Source of the DNA: a virus
Virus record (IMG/VR): IMGVR_UViG_3300018067_000007
Coordinates: 1 to 51,276 of that record
Length of the DNA stretch: 51,276 nt
Direction: 5' to 3' (one strand)
Both the position numbers and the translations under genes were made by a program. The notes below the pieces were generated by a model. It was given only the letters and a program-made list of their open reading frames with translations. It searched no databases and was not told the origin of the DNA. Shown piece by piece: positions 46,001-51,276 of the stretch. Within the stretch, counting starts at the first letter, position 1; every line of letters begins with the position of its first letter.

Positions 46001-47815
46001 ACCGGCCAGGGCGCGCTGGCGACCTCGACGCTGACCGCACTGGAAGTCGCCAACGCCTATGCGGCGACGGGCCGCAATATGGTGATCTTTTCCAACCTTT
46101 CCCAAGGGCTCAAGGGATGGGTGCCGAGCGGGCCGGTCAGCCATGCGATCACGCCGGTCAACGGCACCGCCTGCACCGGCACCTTCAGCTATAATCTCGG
46201 CGGCTGGTCGGGGATGCGCAACGTCCTGTTCGCCAATCTGAGCCAATACCCCTTTGGCGTGGGGCAATATTTCGACGCCTTCGCAACCGCTCAGCCGTGG
46301 GTCGCAGGCGGCGTTGCCTGGCAATCTTCCGTCCCCGATTATGAGCGCGCCAAGAAATATATGATGCCGGTCAAGGCTGGCGACCGGGTCTATGTGCGGG
46401 CGCTGGTCGCGCACCATCGCTGCGATGTTCAAGTCTACCTGTTGCTCTACGACAGCGCGGGCGGGATGTATGAAGCCTATCCATTTTCCGGTGGGCGTGA
46501 GGGTGGCGGGCAGGGCGGCAATCCGGCCAACTTCGACCTGGTCGGCGGCATCATCACGGTCGCTAATCCCGTTAGCGCCTATGCGGGTCTGATGATCCGC
46601 ATGTTGGGCAATGGCGGCGGCGACCCGTACATCTTCGTCACCGAGCCCGCGATGGGGATCGTGCCCGTAGGTCAGACGGTGATGCCGCCCTACACCGATG
46701 GGCCGAACGACCCGTGGGCCGACACGACGATCCTCAACACCGCAGGCGGCGTCACCGGCCAGGGGGCATGGGCGACGACGACCTATCCGATCGCCACGGT
46801 GATCGGAGCTCCGGCCAACGTTCTCTACAATGGCGGCTTCACCCTCCAGTTTGACGGGTGGATCAATTATGGCGGCTGGGGCTGGTCGTCGGGGAGCATC
46901 GAAGGCCCGTTCGCCTACTGCCAGACACCCGGCACCAATGTCATGCAGAGCAGGAAATTCTATACTTTCTACGGGGCCAATTATTGCCTCCAAGCCGAGA
47001 TGTACGCGGCGCTGGCGGGTGGCTTGGTCAGCATCGACATCGCCTGGTATGACAGCGGCGGCAATGGGCTGGGGACATCGGGGCGGATCGATCTCGGCAA
47101 TAATGGCGGGCAATGGGTCAGCATGTCGCGGGCAACCCTGATCGCTCCGCCAGGTGCCTATCAAGGGTCGGTGCGGGTTTTCACCGAGGGGGCGTCGGGC
47201 GGCGTCAATGTCGGGGTTCGGCGGATCAAGGTGGCGGCATCTTCCATCCCGACCCTGTTCAGCGACGAGGCAACTTCGGGCGCGCTCTATGGCGATTATC
47301 TGCCAATCGATAATCTTCGGCCAGGCGAATATGGCGCGAACGTCACCGAGGGCCGCAACAGCGCGGGCTTCAACGGCCAAGGCGCGCTGGCGACGCAAAG
47401 CCTCGTCACGACCAACTATATCGAGACCTATGGCGTCACCAAGACGCTCACCGGCTCGCTGGGGACGACGCTCCGCATCCCGCCCGGTCCAGGCGATTAC
47501 AACATCGTGGGCATGTGGTTCGACAAGCTCAACGGCTCGATCCTCAAATTTGAAAGCACTTTCCTGATCTATTCGAGCGGCAGGCTCGACGGCTATCTGC
47601 AAATCCGCGACGGGCCATTGAGCTTCCAATTCGGCTTCCCGATCTCGCTGAACGGAAGCGGCACCTATCTCCCGGCTCCGCAGTTCACCCTCCACACCGC
47701 GCTGCCAGGCGGCAACCGCGACTATTATATGCAGTTCCACCGCAACGGCGCGGATGGCAACACCATCGATATTCTCGTTGGGAGCCAGTTTTCGATCCGG
47801 GAGGAAAAACGGTGA
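43088..47815 (+). CDS. Tail tip / host-specificity (J-like) protein with four lectin-like modules, 1575 aa
   Basis: Start is uncertain; TTG 43088 is the best (overlaps the previous stop by eight bases), with a possible GGGAGAAGG further up. Residues 1-70 hold Ala/Gly hydrophobic helices, likely a membrane-fusion or attachment region. Residues 75-520 form the J-like hub part (SEADQTLNVTDIFKSSMNAD; PLSDGFNIVRGNFTYPTALY; REEHPAIYQWDREE). After about residue 540 an NTAAGITGQG-LATS type linker recurs (near 540, 747, 956, 1207, 1414) with intervening 200-250 residue beta modules ending in PPGAxxA-type strands, like galactose-binding domains. It probably carries the receptor-binding parts at the tail tip. 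Confidence 0.85.
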   Translation: MGKTLGKIAIAVAVVALVATGVGAAVGAGLIAATATTAAIATVATYASLAAVALSIGASLLAPKPKAPKQSPSTMDRLNVSMSLRAPRTLVFGKTAMATDLRDQEVIGADKDYIHRFLVIAAHQVENVQEIWFDDKKAWDWVAGGTVYGDYVGYLTINVRTVGTPANAINISGRMGANRRYTGCAYVHMVFKATGNSKKTESPFSASIPGRITIIGEGLRCYDPRQDSTQPGGAGAMRADNQGSWTYGPHARNPACQLATYLLGWRIQNPTTLAWKLSVGKGIPPKRINWRSFIDSANFCDEPILLAGGGYDPRYRSDGIFSEADQTLNVTDIFKSSMNADLDDQDGFLRLTVFHNDLATPDATLTEHDVLDNFQWIQTQPLSDGFNIVRGNFTYPTALYQPAEYREAALPSRDGIDRMFSVDFLTVQNQGQAERLAKQRLQRQQFGGTFVANFNAAAWKVQKGSVIKFSFKPEGFVEKLFRVVETAIRFDGVVPMTLREEHPAIYQWDREESPAVIIAPPIIYLPGNTPIGQFLGTVQEGADVTALNTAAGIEGQGDLATSDLTEADINNSLVPADNVNHIFMSEMEGGLANWGAGNVSAASAVGEAGTAQGTRYIKTVGQASGIGQFIYINSRKFRVNPGQRLALQTGIETQNCTAQLNIAFYDAGNAQIVPTVLWATAPNSTYYGTLRQGFVTAPAGAHTALLQGIFVSVAGSGMFSGAFTKPMVTGASGGQNTFPEYSPGPNSFDAADVTLNNTAAGITGQSPIASGNALTVVQVQNSLVAAAGDNRIFMSLFEAGVGEWRYTTNGPSVVLVSGVYQGRPYINAYPVPNGTAGVHQWSICSQYFRVTAGEQLSVQAQVEAYGCNADCYVWYFDQAGSTITNSYCFTAGNGTGFGTLKQAMATVPPGAMTAFFQLYFNCTVTGNFGGSLALPYVAGVPTGQITHPAFNPGPNSFNAADVTLTHTAANITGQGALATSTLTALEVANAYAATGRNMVIFSNLSQGLKGWVPSGPVSHAITPVNGTACTGTFSYNLGGWSGMRNVLFANLSQYPFGVGQYFDAFATAQPWVAGGVAWQSSVPDYERAKKYMMPVKAGDRVYVRALVAHHRCDVQVYLLLYDSAGGMYEAYPFSGGREGGGQGGNPANFDLVGGIITVANPVSAYAGLMIRMLGNGGGDPYIFVTEPAMGIVPVGQTVMPPYTDGPNDPWADTTILNTAGGVTGQGAWATTTYPIATVIGAPANVLYNGGFTLQFDGWINYGGWGWSSGSIEGPFAYCQTPGTNVMQSRKFYTFYGANYCLQAEMYAALAGGLVSIDIAWYDSGGNGLGTSGRIDLGNNGGQWVSMSRATLIAPPGAYQGSVRVFTEGASGGVNVGVRRIKVAASSIPTLFSDEATSGALYGDYLPIDNLRPGEYGANVTEGRNSAGFNGQGALATQSLVTTNYIETYGVTKTLTGSLGTTLRIPPGPGDYNIVGMWFDKLNGSILKFESTFLIYSSGRLDGYLQIRDGPLSFQFGFPISLNGSGTYLPAPQFTLHTALPGGNRDYYMQFHRNGADGNTIDILVGSQFSIREEKR

Positions 47816-48231
47816 CGATGGTAGGCTTCTGCACCTATGACCGGGCGAGCGGCACCATCCTGATGTACGGGTCGGGGCCGATGGACACGGTGCTGTTGCA
47901 GGACACCGACACCATCGGCGTCTCGCTGCTCGAAGAAGTCGTACCGGTGCCAGGCGCGCTGTACTATGTCGTCAACGGCGAGGTGAAGGAACGTCCGCCC
48001 TCGCCGATCCGGCGCAACGGGATGCGCTTCGCCAAAATCCCGCCAGGCGCCACGATGACGGTTGCAGCGAGGCCCGAGGTGCCGCTGCGCCCCGACCAGC
48101 CGCTCGACGGCACGCGCTATGATCTGACCGACAGCGTGGTGGAATTGGTGATCGGCGTGCCAGGTGCTTATCTCGTCGAGTTCGAATGCTTCCCATTCCA
48201 GGCGGTCCGGTTCGAGGTCAACATCCGATGA
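47812..48231 (+). CDS. Hypothetical tail-associated protein, 139 aa
   Basis: GTG 47812 overlaps the previous stop by four bases (or ATG 47818). Starts MTMVGFCTYDRASGTILM. A short beta-rich N-terminal part, then PGALYYVVNGEVKERPP and PGAYLVEFECFPFQAVRFEV. The pattern of an Asp-Gly-type start and PPGATMTV strands recalls the C-terminal modules of the tip protein. Possibly a tip cap or receptor-contact subunit. Confidence 0.65.
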   Translation: MTMVGFCTYDRASGTILMYGSGPMDTVLLQDTDTIGVSLLEEVVPVPGALYYVVNGEVKERPPSPIRRNGMRFAKIPPGATMTVAARPEVPLRPDQPLDGTRYDLTDSVVELVIGVPGAYLVEFECFPFQAVRFEVNIR

Positions 48232-48383
48232 AGATCGTCCACCAGCCGAACCACATAGAGGCCAGGCGGAAGGCCTATCCCTCGGTCGAGGACCAGCTTG
48301 ACATGATGTTTCATGACCCGGAGAAATGGCGCGCGAAGATCGCAGCGATCAAGGCGCGCTATCCGAAGCCGAAGGACGAGTGA
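48228..48383 (+). CDS. Small protein of the tail-fibre region, 51 aa
   Basis: ATGA overlap with the previous gene gives ATG 48228. MKIVHQPNHIEARRKAYPSV, then EDQLDMMFHDPEKWRAKIAA: this matches a widespread small phage protein encoded beside tail-fibre genes, in which YPSxEEQLDxxYHD is the core. A fibre chaperone or tail subunit, not established. Confidence 0.7.
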   Translation: MKIVHQPNHIEARRKAYPSVEDQLDMMFHDPEKWRAKIAAIKARYPKPKDE

Positions 48384-48384
48384 G

Positions 48385-48882
48385 ATGGCACGCCGGAAAA
48401 CGACCAGGCCAACCCCGAAGGCCAATCTGTCGAGCATCAGTGACCCCATCCCGCACCGGGTCGCGCCAAAGGAGGGCGAAGTGGAAACATTGCCGAGCAT
48501 TTCCGACGCGATTGCGCTGCTGCGGACCTATGAGCGCGACCATGTCACCGAGCTCCCGACCAAGGCGGGCGAAGGCCTGTCGGCGGCGGTGGTGATGATC
48601 TCGTCGGTCGATGCGATGGTCAATGGCGGCGAGGCGCTCTATGCCGCGCACAAGCAGGGGCTTTTGCCGCAGGACGGCATGATCGTCTGCGGCCAGGAAA
48701 TCAGCTACTGCACCGACAATGGCTGGCACGGCCTTGCCAACGGGCGCGGGCAGGGCATCGTCGCTGCGCTGCGGCGCGACATCGGCGAGGCTCCGACCGG
48801 CCCAGCTTGGCCGCTCCCCGAGAATGACCCTATCCCGCTCGAGCAATATATGGAGCCGCCGCCGCCGCCGGTCATTCCCTAG
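48385..48882 (+). CDS. Hypothetical protein at the end of the tail operon, 165 aa
   Basis: GACGAGTGAG precedes ATG 48385 (MARRKTTRPTPKANLSSISD). The first 40 residues are basic and disordered; then helices (AIALLRTYERDHVTELP) and MIVCGQEISYCTDNGWHGLA with two Cys. A Pro-rich end (EPPPPPVIP). It is the last rightward gene, overlapping the leftward block by four bases. A lysis function is a possibility by position, but no catalytic motif supports it. Confidence 0.55.
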   Translation: MARRKTTRPTPKANLSSISDPIPHRVAPKEGEVETLPSISDAIALLRTYERDHVTELPTKAGEGLSAAVVMISSVDAMVNGGEALYAAHKQGLLPQDGMIVCGQEISYCTDNGWHGLANGRGQGIVAALRRDIGEAPTGPAWPLPENDPIPLEQYMEPPPPPVIP

Positions 48883-49169
48883 TTGATTGTCGAATTACCC
48901 GGCAGGATGATTTCGTCGCGCTCCTCGGTCTGCTCCATGTCCCCGGCATCGAACTTGTCGGCGAGCTCACGCAGCATCGTCGGGATCGCTGCCGGATCGA
49001 TGTTGCAGATCATGCTCGCCTCGTTGTCGTCGCCGGTGGCATAGGTGGCGACGAGCAGATAGACGACCTTGCGCGCACCCTTGTTGAGCAGCGAGTTCAT
49101 CATCGCGCCTATCAGGGTGATCTTGTCGTCGAGCGGTAGGGTGTTCGGATCCAAAACCAGGTCAGCCAT
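48879..49169 (-). CDS. Hypothetical protein, 96 aa
   Basis: GGGGAGAAAGCTA precedes ATG 49169 (MADLVLDPNTLPLDDKITL). The body is helical with an acidic end (GDMEQTEERDEIILPGNST). The stop overlaps the tail operon stop (48879-48882). It is the last gene of the leftward operon if the genome is circular. Function unknown. Confidence 0.6.
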   Translation of the reverse strand: MADLVLDPNTLPLDDKITLIGAMMNSLLNKGARKVVYLLVATYATGDDNEASMICNIDPAAIPTMLRELADKFDAGDMEQTEERDEIILPGNSTIN

Positions 49170-49422
49170 TAGCTTTCTCCCCAGGCCAAAGCTTGAGCGT
49201 GCCCTTGGCCCGGTTGGCGAGGCGCGCGTTACGCTGGGCATTGTTCTCGACCTGGACCACGCCATCGACCCGAAACACCTGCTTGTCGATATCGGCACGC
49301 AGGATGGTGCCGATGGCTTCGCGCGCGATGCTGGCCTCGGTGCCGGTGCGGTCGAGATTGTCGAACAGCCCGCCGCGCCCGACATGCTTGGCGCGGATCG
49401 TGAACAGATATTGCCGCTTCAT
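49162..49422 (-). CDS. Hypothetical protein, 86 aa
   Basis: ATGA overlap with the upstream stop at 49419 fixes ATG 49422 (MKRQYLFTIRAKHVGRGGLF). It looks like a small alpha/beta protein with RTGTEASIAREAIGTILRAD and a final NARLANRAKGTLKLW. It overlaps the next gene by eight bases. Function unknown. Confidence 0.6.
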   Translation of the reverse strand: MKRQYLFTIRAKHVGRGGLFDNLDRTGTEASIAREAIGTILRADIDKQVFRVDGVVQVENNAQRNARLANRAKGTLKLWPGEKANG

Positions 49423-49715
49423 TCGATCTCGGCCAATTTGACGACGAGTGCTGCTTCGACATAGCCGGTCGGGATGCGCTGACCGGTGTCGTAGACATAG
49501 CCATGCTCGACGAGCGCCTGCAGGACGCCTTCGTTCTCGCTCCAATCCTTGACGTAGAGGCACCCCGGCGGCGGCGGTCCTGCGTCTTCCAGCATGACGG
49601 TCAGGGTGGCGATAGGCTCGCCGTCCTCGGTCTGGAATATCCATGCCTCGCTGTTGTCGTGCCGGTAGCTTGATGCCTGGATGGTGCCCGTCCAGTTCTT
49701 CCATTTGAACTTCAT
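49419..49715 (-). CDS. Hypothetical protein, 98 aa
   Basis: AAAGGGGAAAC precedes ATG 49715 (MKFKWKNWTGTIQASSYRHD). Beta-rich with Trp residues; WIFQTEDGEPIATLTVMLED and VKDWSENEGVLQALVEHGYV. Resembles small regulatory or inhibitor proteins of early phage operons, unassigned. Confidence 0.6.
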   Translation of the reverse strand: MKFKWKNWTGTIQASSYRHDNSEAWIFQTEDGEPIATLTVMLEDAGPPPPGCLYVKDWSENEGVLQALVEHGYVYDTGQRIPTGYVEAALVVKLAEIE

Positions 49716-49725
49716 GTTTCCCCTT

Positions 49726-50097
49726 TCAGTCTTCGATGCGGTCGTGGATGTTGACGGCGCCCGACCAGCACTCGACGCCGAGCAGTTTGGCGACGGCCTG
49801 GTTGAAACGGCTGTCCGAGGTGGAGGCAAGGTTGCCGCCGTGCATCGTCCAGCGTGTCTCGGGCACCCAGCCGAGGGTGAGGTCGGGGGTCGCCGGGACG
49901 ACCTTGACCAGCGGGCGGTGGTCGCCGAAGACGTTGTTGTGGACGAGCATCGCAGCGGGGACGGCATCGCTGGGTTCGTTGGGGCCTTCGACGTTGACAA
50001 GGCAAAGCTGCCCGGTTTTGGCGCGACCTGGTGATGAGATGCCGTTCGCTGAGCAATCGCCCAACGACCAGCGAAAAACGTAGACATTCAATCCCAT
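49726..50097 (-). CDS. Hypothetical protein, 123 aa
   Basis: GGAGGAACATC precedes ATG 50097 (MGLNVYVFRWSLGDCSANGI). Alpha/beta layout with GQLCLVNVEGPNEPSDAVPA and LGWVPETRWTMHGGN, ending FNQAVAKLLGVECWSGAVNI. No family recognised. Confidence 0.6.
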   Translation of the reverse strand: MGLNVYVFRWSLGDCSANGISSPGRAKTGQLCLVNVEGPNEPSDAVPAAMLVHNNVFGDHRPLVKVVPATPDLTLGWVPETRWTMHGGNLASTSDSRFNQAVAKLLGVECWSGAVNIHDRIED

Positions 50098-50123
50098 GAT
50101 GTTCCTCCATGTTGGCAGGGTGG

Positions 50124-50369
50124 TCACTCGTTGAGTTGGCTGAGGGCAACCTCCTTGATCTGGCTTTGCAGGCTCTCGATTTGCCCGGACAGGTAGAGCA
50201 TCGACACGACGAAGGCGTGCAGCCGCCAGCCGTCCGGGGCGGCGTCGATGACCCGGACAAGCGCCTGCATCGCCTCGGTAGCAGCGTGCTTGCCAAGGTC
50301 CTCGATCTGGCTGGCATCGCTTGGCGAAACCCCGGCCTTGACCAGCGTGGTGTAGATTGGCGAGCGCAT
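50124..50369 (-). CDS. Hypothetical helical protein, 81 aa
   Basis: ATG 50369 (MRSPIYTTLVKAGVSPSDAS); an in-frame GTG lies three bases upstream and also overlaps the previous stop. A helical protein with VVSMLYLSGQIESLQSQIKE, perhaps a coiled-coil end. Function unknown. Confidence 0.6.
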   Translation of the reverse strand: MRSPIYTTLVKAGVSPSDASQIEDLGKHAATEAMQALVRVIDAAPDGWRLHAFVVSMLYLSGQIESLQSQIKEVALSQLNE

Positions 50370-50593
50370 CACAGCATGTCGCTTTCGTTCTCGGGCAGGT
50401 GCCGGAAATCGTAGATGTAGACCAGATTGCCGCCGAACCCCGCCGCGCCGCGATAGAGCGCGACCGAGATGACGCCAGGCTTGCGGAGCTCCTCGAAGAC
50501 GAACTTCTCGGCGATGGGCAGGATGGTGCCGAGGTGGTAGCCGTGCGGCGTCACCCCGTCAGCGGTTTCGATTGCCATATTGTAGGTGGTCAT
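50369..50593 (-). CDS. Hypothetical protein, 74 aa
   Basis: CGGAGGGACCA precedes ATG 50593 (MTTYNMAIETADGVTPHGYH). Beta-type with GVISVALYRGAAGFGGNLVY and an acidic end. Coupled to the next gene. Function unknown. Confidence 0.6.
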   Translation of the reverse strand: MTTYNMAIETADGVTPHGYHLGTILPIAEKFVFEELRKPGVISVALYRGAAGFGGNLVYIYDFRHLPENESDML

Positions 50594-50614
50594 TGGTCCC
50601 TCCGAAATTCATGG

Positions 50615-50637
50615 CCGACCCGGCAGAACCGGGTCGG
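50615..50637. repeat. Perfect 9-bp inverted repeat between two leftward genes
   Basis: CCGACCCGG (50615-50623) with CCGGGTCGG (50629-50637), five-base loop, no T-run. It could be a weak terminator or an mRNA-stabilising hairpin between the 67-residue gene and the gene at 50593. Confidence 0.4.
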
Positions 50638-50650
50638 AGCAGAATGGAGG

Positions 50651-50854
50651 CTATCGAGCCCGAAGCGTATCGTAGTCGGCCATGCACTCGGCCACGGCCT
50701 GCTCGATCTCGTCGGCCTGCTTGGCCCAGAAGGCCCGATAGCCCTCGACGAACTCGGCCAGGCGATAGGGCGGGAAATCCTTCCGCTGACCGTTGCCGAG
50801 CATTTCGTCGCGCTCGGCAGCGACCCAACCGTTGTTGAATTCTTCGTTGGTCAT
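50651..50854 (-). CDS. Hypothetical protein, 67 aa
   Basis: GAAGGGATATCAAA precedes ATG 50854 (MTNEEFNNGWVAAERDEMLG). Helical with aromatic residues (RAFWAKQADEIEQAVAECMA). It is the first gene of the unit driven by the operator module at 50875-50950. Function unknown. Confidence 0.6.
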   Translation of the reverse strand: MTNEEFNNGWVAAERDEMLGNGQRKDFPPYRLAEFVEGYRAFWAKQADEIEQAVAECMADYDTLRAR

Positions 50855-50874
50855 TTTGATATCCCTTCGTAGGC

Positions 50875-50950
50875 GGGGCCGTGCCCCAGAGGCCTTTCTT
50901 ATAACGAGGCTCCCCACGAACATAAACCTCTTTTTTCGCTATCAGCGAAA
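50875..50950 (-). promoter_or_regulatory. Control module: operator, promoter, leader hairpin
   Basis: Operator TTTCGC-TATCA-GCGAAA (50934-50950), -35 TTTATG (50926-50921), 17-bp spacer, -10 TATAAG (50903-50898), leader hairpin GGGGCACGGCCCC (50887-50875), identical to that at 8114-8126. It is the best-formed copy of the module. Confidence 0.7.
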
Positions 50951-50957
50951 ATGAGTG

Positions 50958-50985
50958 ACCCCGGCGGTGAGCCAGCCGCCGGGGT
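50958..50985 (-). terminator. Probable terminator hairpin after the last window gene
   Basis: ACCCCGGCGG (50958-50967) with CCGCCGGGGT (50976-50985), a perfect 10-bp stem with an eight-base loop, 37 bases past the stop of the 51022 gene. It has no strong T-run (CACTCATTTT follows) but would halt or slow transcription ahead of the operator at 50934. Confidence 0.5.
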
Positions 50986-51021
50986 CGTTGCCGCCTGCCG
51001 CGAAAGGGAAACGCGGCGGCG

Positions 51022-51255
51022 TCAAACCGGATCGTGGCTCGGTCCTGGCATCTGGTCGAGCGCCATGTTGAGCATGTCGATCACCTGTTCCAACCGGTAG
51101 CGATTGATCGCCATGAAGCTGCCCGCCATGATCGACCTATGGCCGAGGCCGATGATCGCTTCGTGCAGCCCGCACTCGCAGCGCGAAACGGTGACGGTGA
51201 AGATTTCGGCCTTATGCGAGACAATCGGATGGCCGTCCTCGTCGAACAGCATCAT
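51022..51255 (-). CDS. Hypothetical protein with CxC, 77 aa
   Basis: ATG 51255 (MMLFDEDGHPIVSHKAEIFT), then RCECGLHEAIIGLGHRS. The start codon is preceded by no ribosome site but forms an ATGA overlap with the frame that enters from position 1 if the genome is circular. The frame is open to the window end, so a longer form is possible if it is not. Function unknown. Confidence 0.6.
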   Translation of the reverse strand: MMLFDEDGHPIVSHKAEIFTVTVSRCECGLHEAIIGLGHRSIMAGSFMAINRYRLEQVIDMLNMALDQMPGPSHDPV

Positions 51256-51276
51256 GGTGTCATCGACATGGCTTTC
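51252..51276 (-). CDS. 3' end of the gene begun at complement(1..83)
   Basis: On joining 51276 to 1, the frame from GTG 83 passes through CTG, AAA, GCC, ATG, TCG, ATG, ACA, CCA and ends at TGA 51254-51252, overlapping ATG 51255. Only if the window is a circular or circularly permuted unit. Confidence 0.5.

Noticed and set aside
45311-47740. An 809-codon open frame on the minus strand
   Set aside because: It lies wholly opposite the tip protein, which has clear domain and repeat structure. The minus frame has the biased composition (Arg, Ala, Gly, His) of a shadow in high-GC DNA and no ribosome site.
1-51276. tRNA or tmRNA genes
   Set aside because: No cloverleaf with an invariant T-loop GTTCGAATC-like sequence could be made out by eye. 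A covariance search was not possible here.

Overview
The window is a tailed double-stranded DNA phage genome of high GC content and very dense packing, with many 4-base ATGA or GTGA gene overlaps. The host is probably an alphaproteobacterium of the Sphingomonadales. The main pointer is a pair of phage-encoded secreted proteins with PEPxxWA-CTERM sorting tails; a boxA-like element of the CGCTCTTTGACA form agrees. The two window ends join cleanly: the reading frame that runs off position 1 on the minus strand continues at 51276 and stops in an ATGA overlap with the next gene at 51255. The window is therefore best read as one complete circular or circularly permuted unit of 51,276 bp.

Layout. 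(1) A leftward block (8094 to 1, continuing 51276 to 48879) holds a small membrane protein, a DUF932 protein, a coiled-coil protein, a Rad52-like annealing protein, SSB, a zinc/HNH-like protein, an HTH protein, two PEP-CTERM proteins, a strong terminator, three small genes sharing an N-terminal peptide, an HNH nuclease and many small unknowns. (2) A rightward early block (8287 to 13923) holds an HTH regulator, an O-like replication protein with iteron-like repeats inside the gene (candidate origin), a possible helicase loader, small DNA-binding and zinc-ribbon proteins, three tandem paralogous small proteins and small membrane proteins. (3) Packaging and head start (14424 to 19252): TerS, TerL, DUF1073 portal, DUF6496 and the Mu F-like head morphogenesis protein. 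(4) A mosaic accessory block (19497 to 27019) interrupts the head genes. Its small genes lie on both strands, most with their own promoter, operator and terminator, and it carries a ParB-like protein followed by three tandem Mom-like DNA-modification genes. (5) A 1424-residue glycine-rich protein. (6) Head completion and tail (31776 to 48882): DUF2213 protease-scaffold, cement protein, DUF2184 major capsid, connectors, two tandem tail-tube paralogues, a frameshifted tail chaperone, tape measure, hub and a 1575-residue tip/receptor-binding protein.

Regulation stands out. A 17-bp palindrome TTTCGC-N5-GCGAAA occurs seven times with perfect arms and three times imperfectly, almost always at gene-block starts. 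It usually lies just upstream of a promoter (often TTTAYN, 16-17 bp, TATGGA/TATAAG), and the transcript then often begins with a short GGGGC-GCCCC hairpin. Two transcripts carry an identical 12-base boxA-like element. A different promoter-like element (GATGGCGGTAG, 18-19 bp, GCTAT) precedes three structural blocks. Together these suggest one phage regulator controlling dispersed early and accessory promoters, antitermination on some of them, and separate late promoters.

No integrase, DNA polymerase, endolysin, tRNA or CRISPR array could be recognised. Lifestyle and lysis mechanism therefore remain open.
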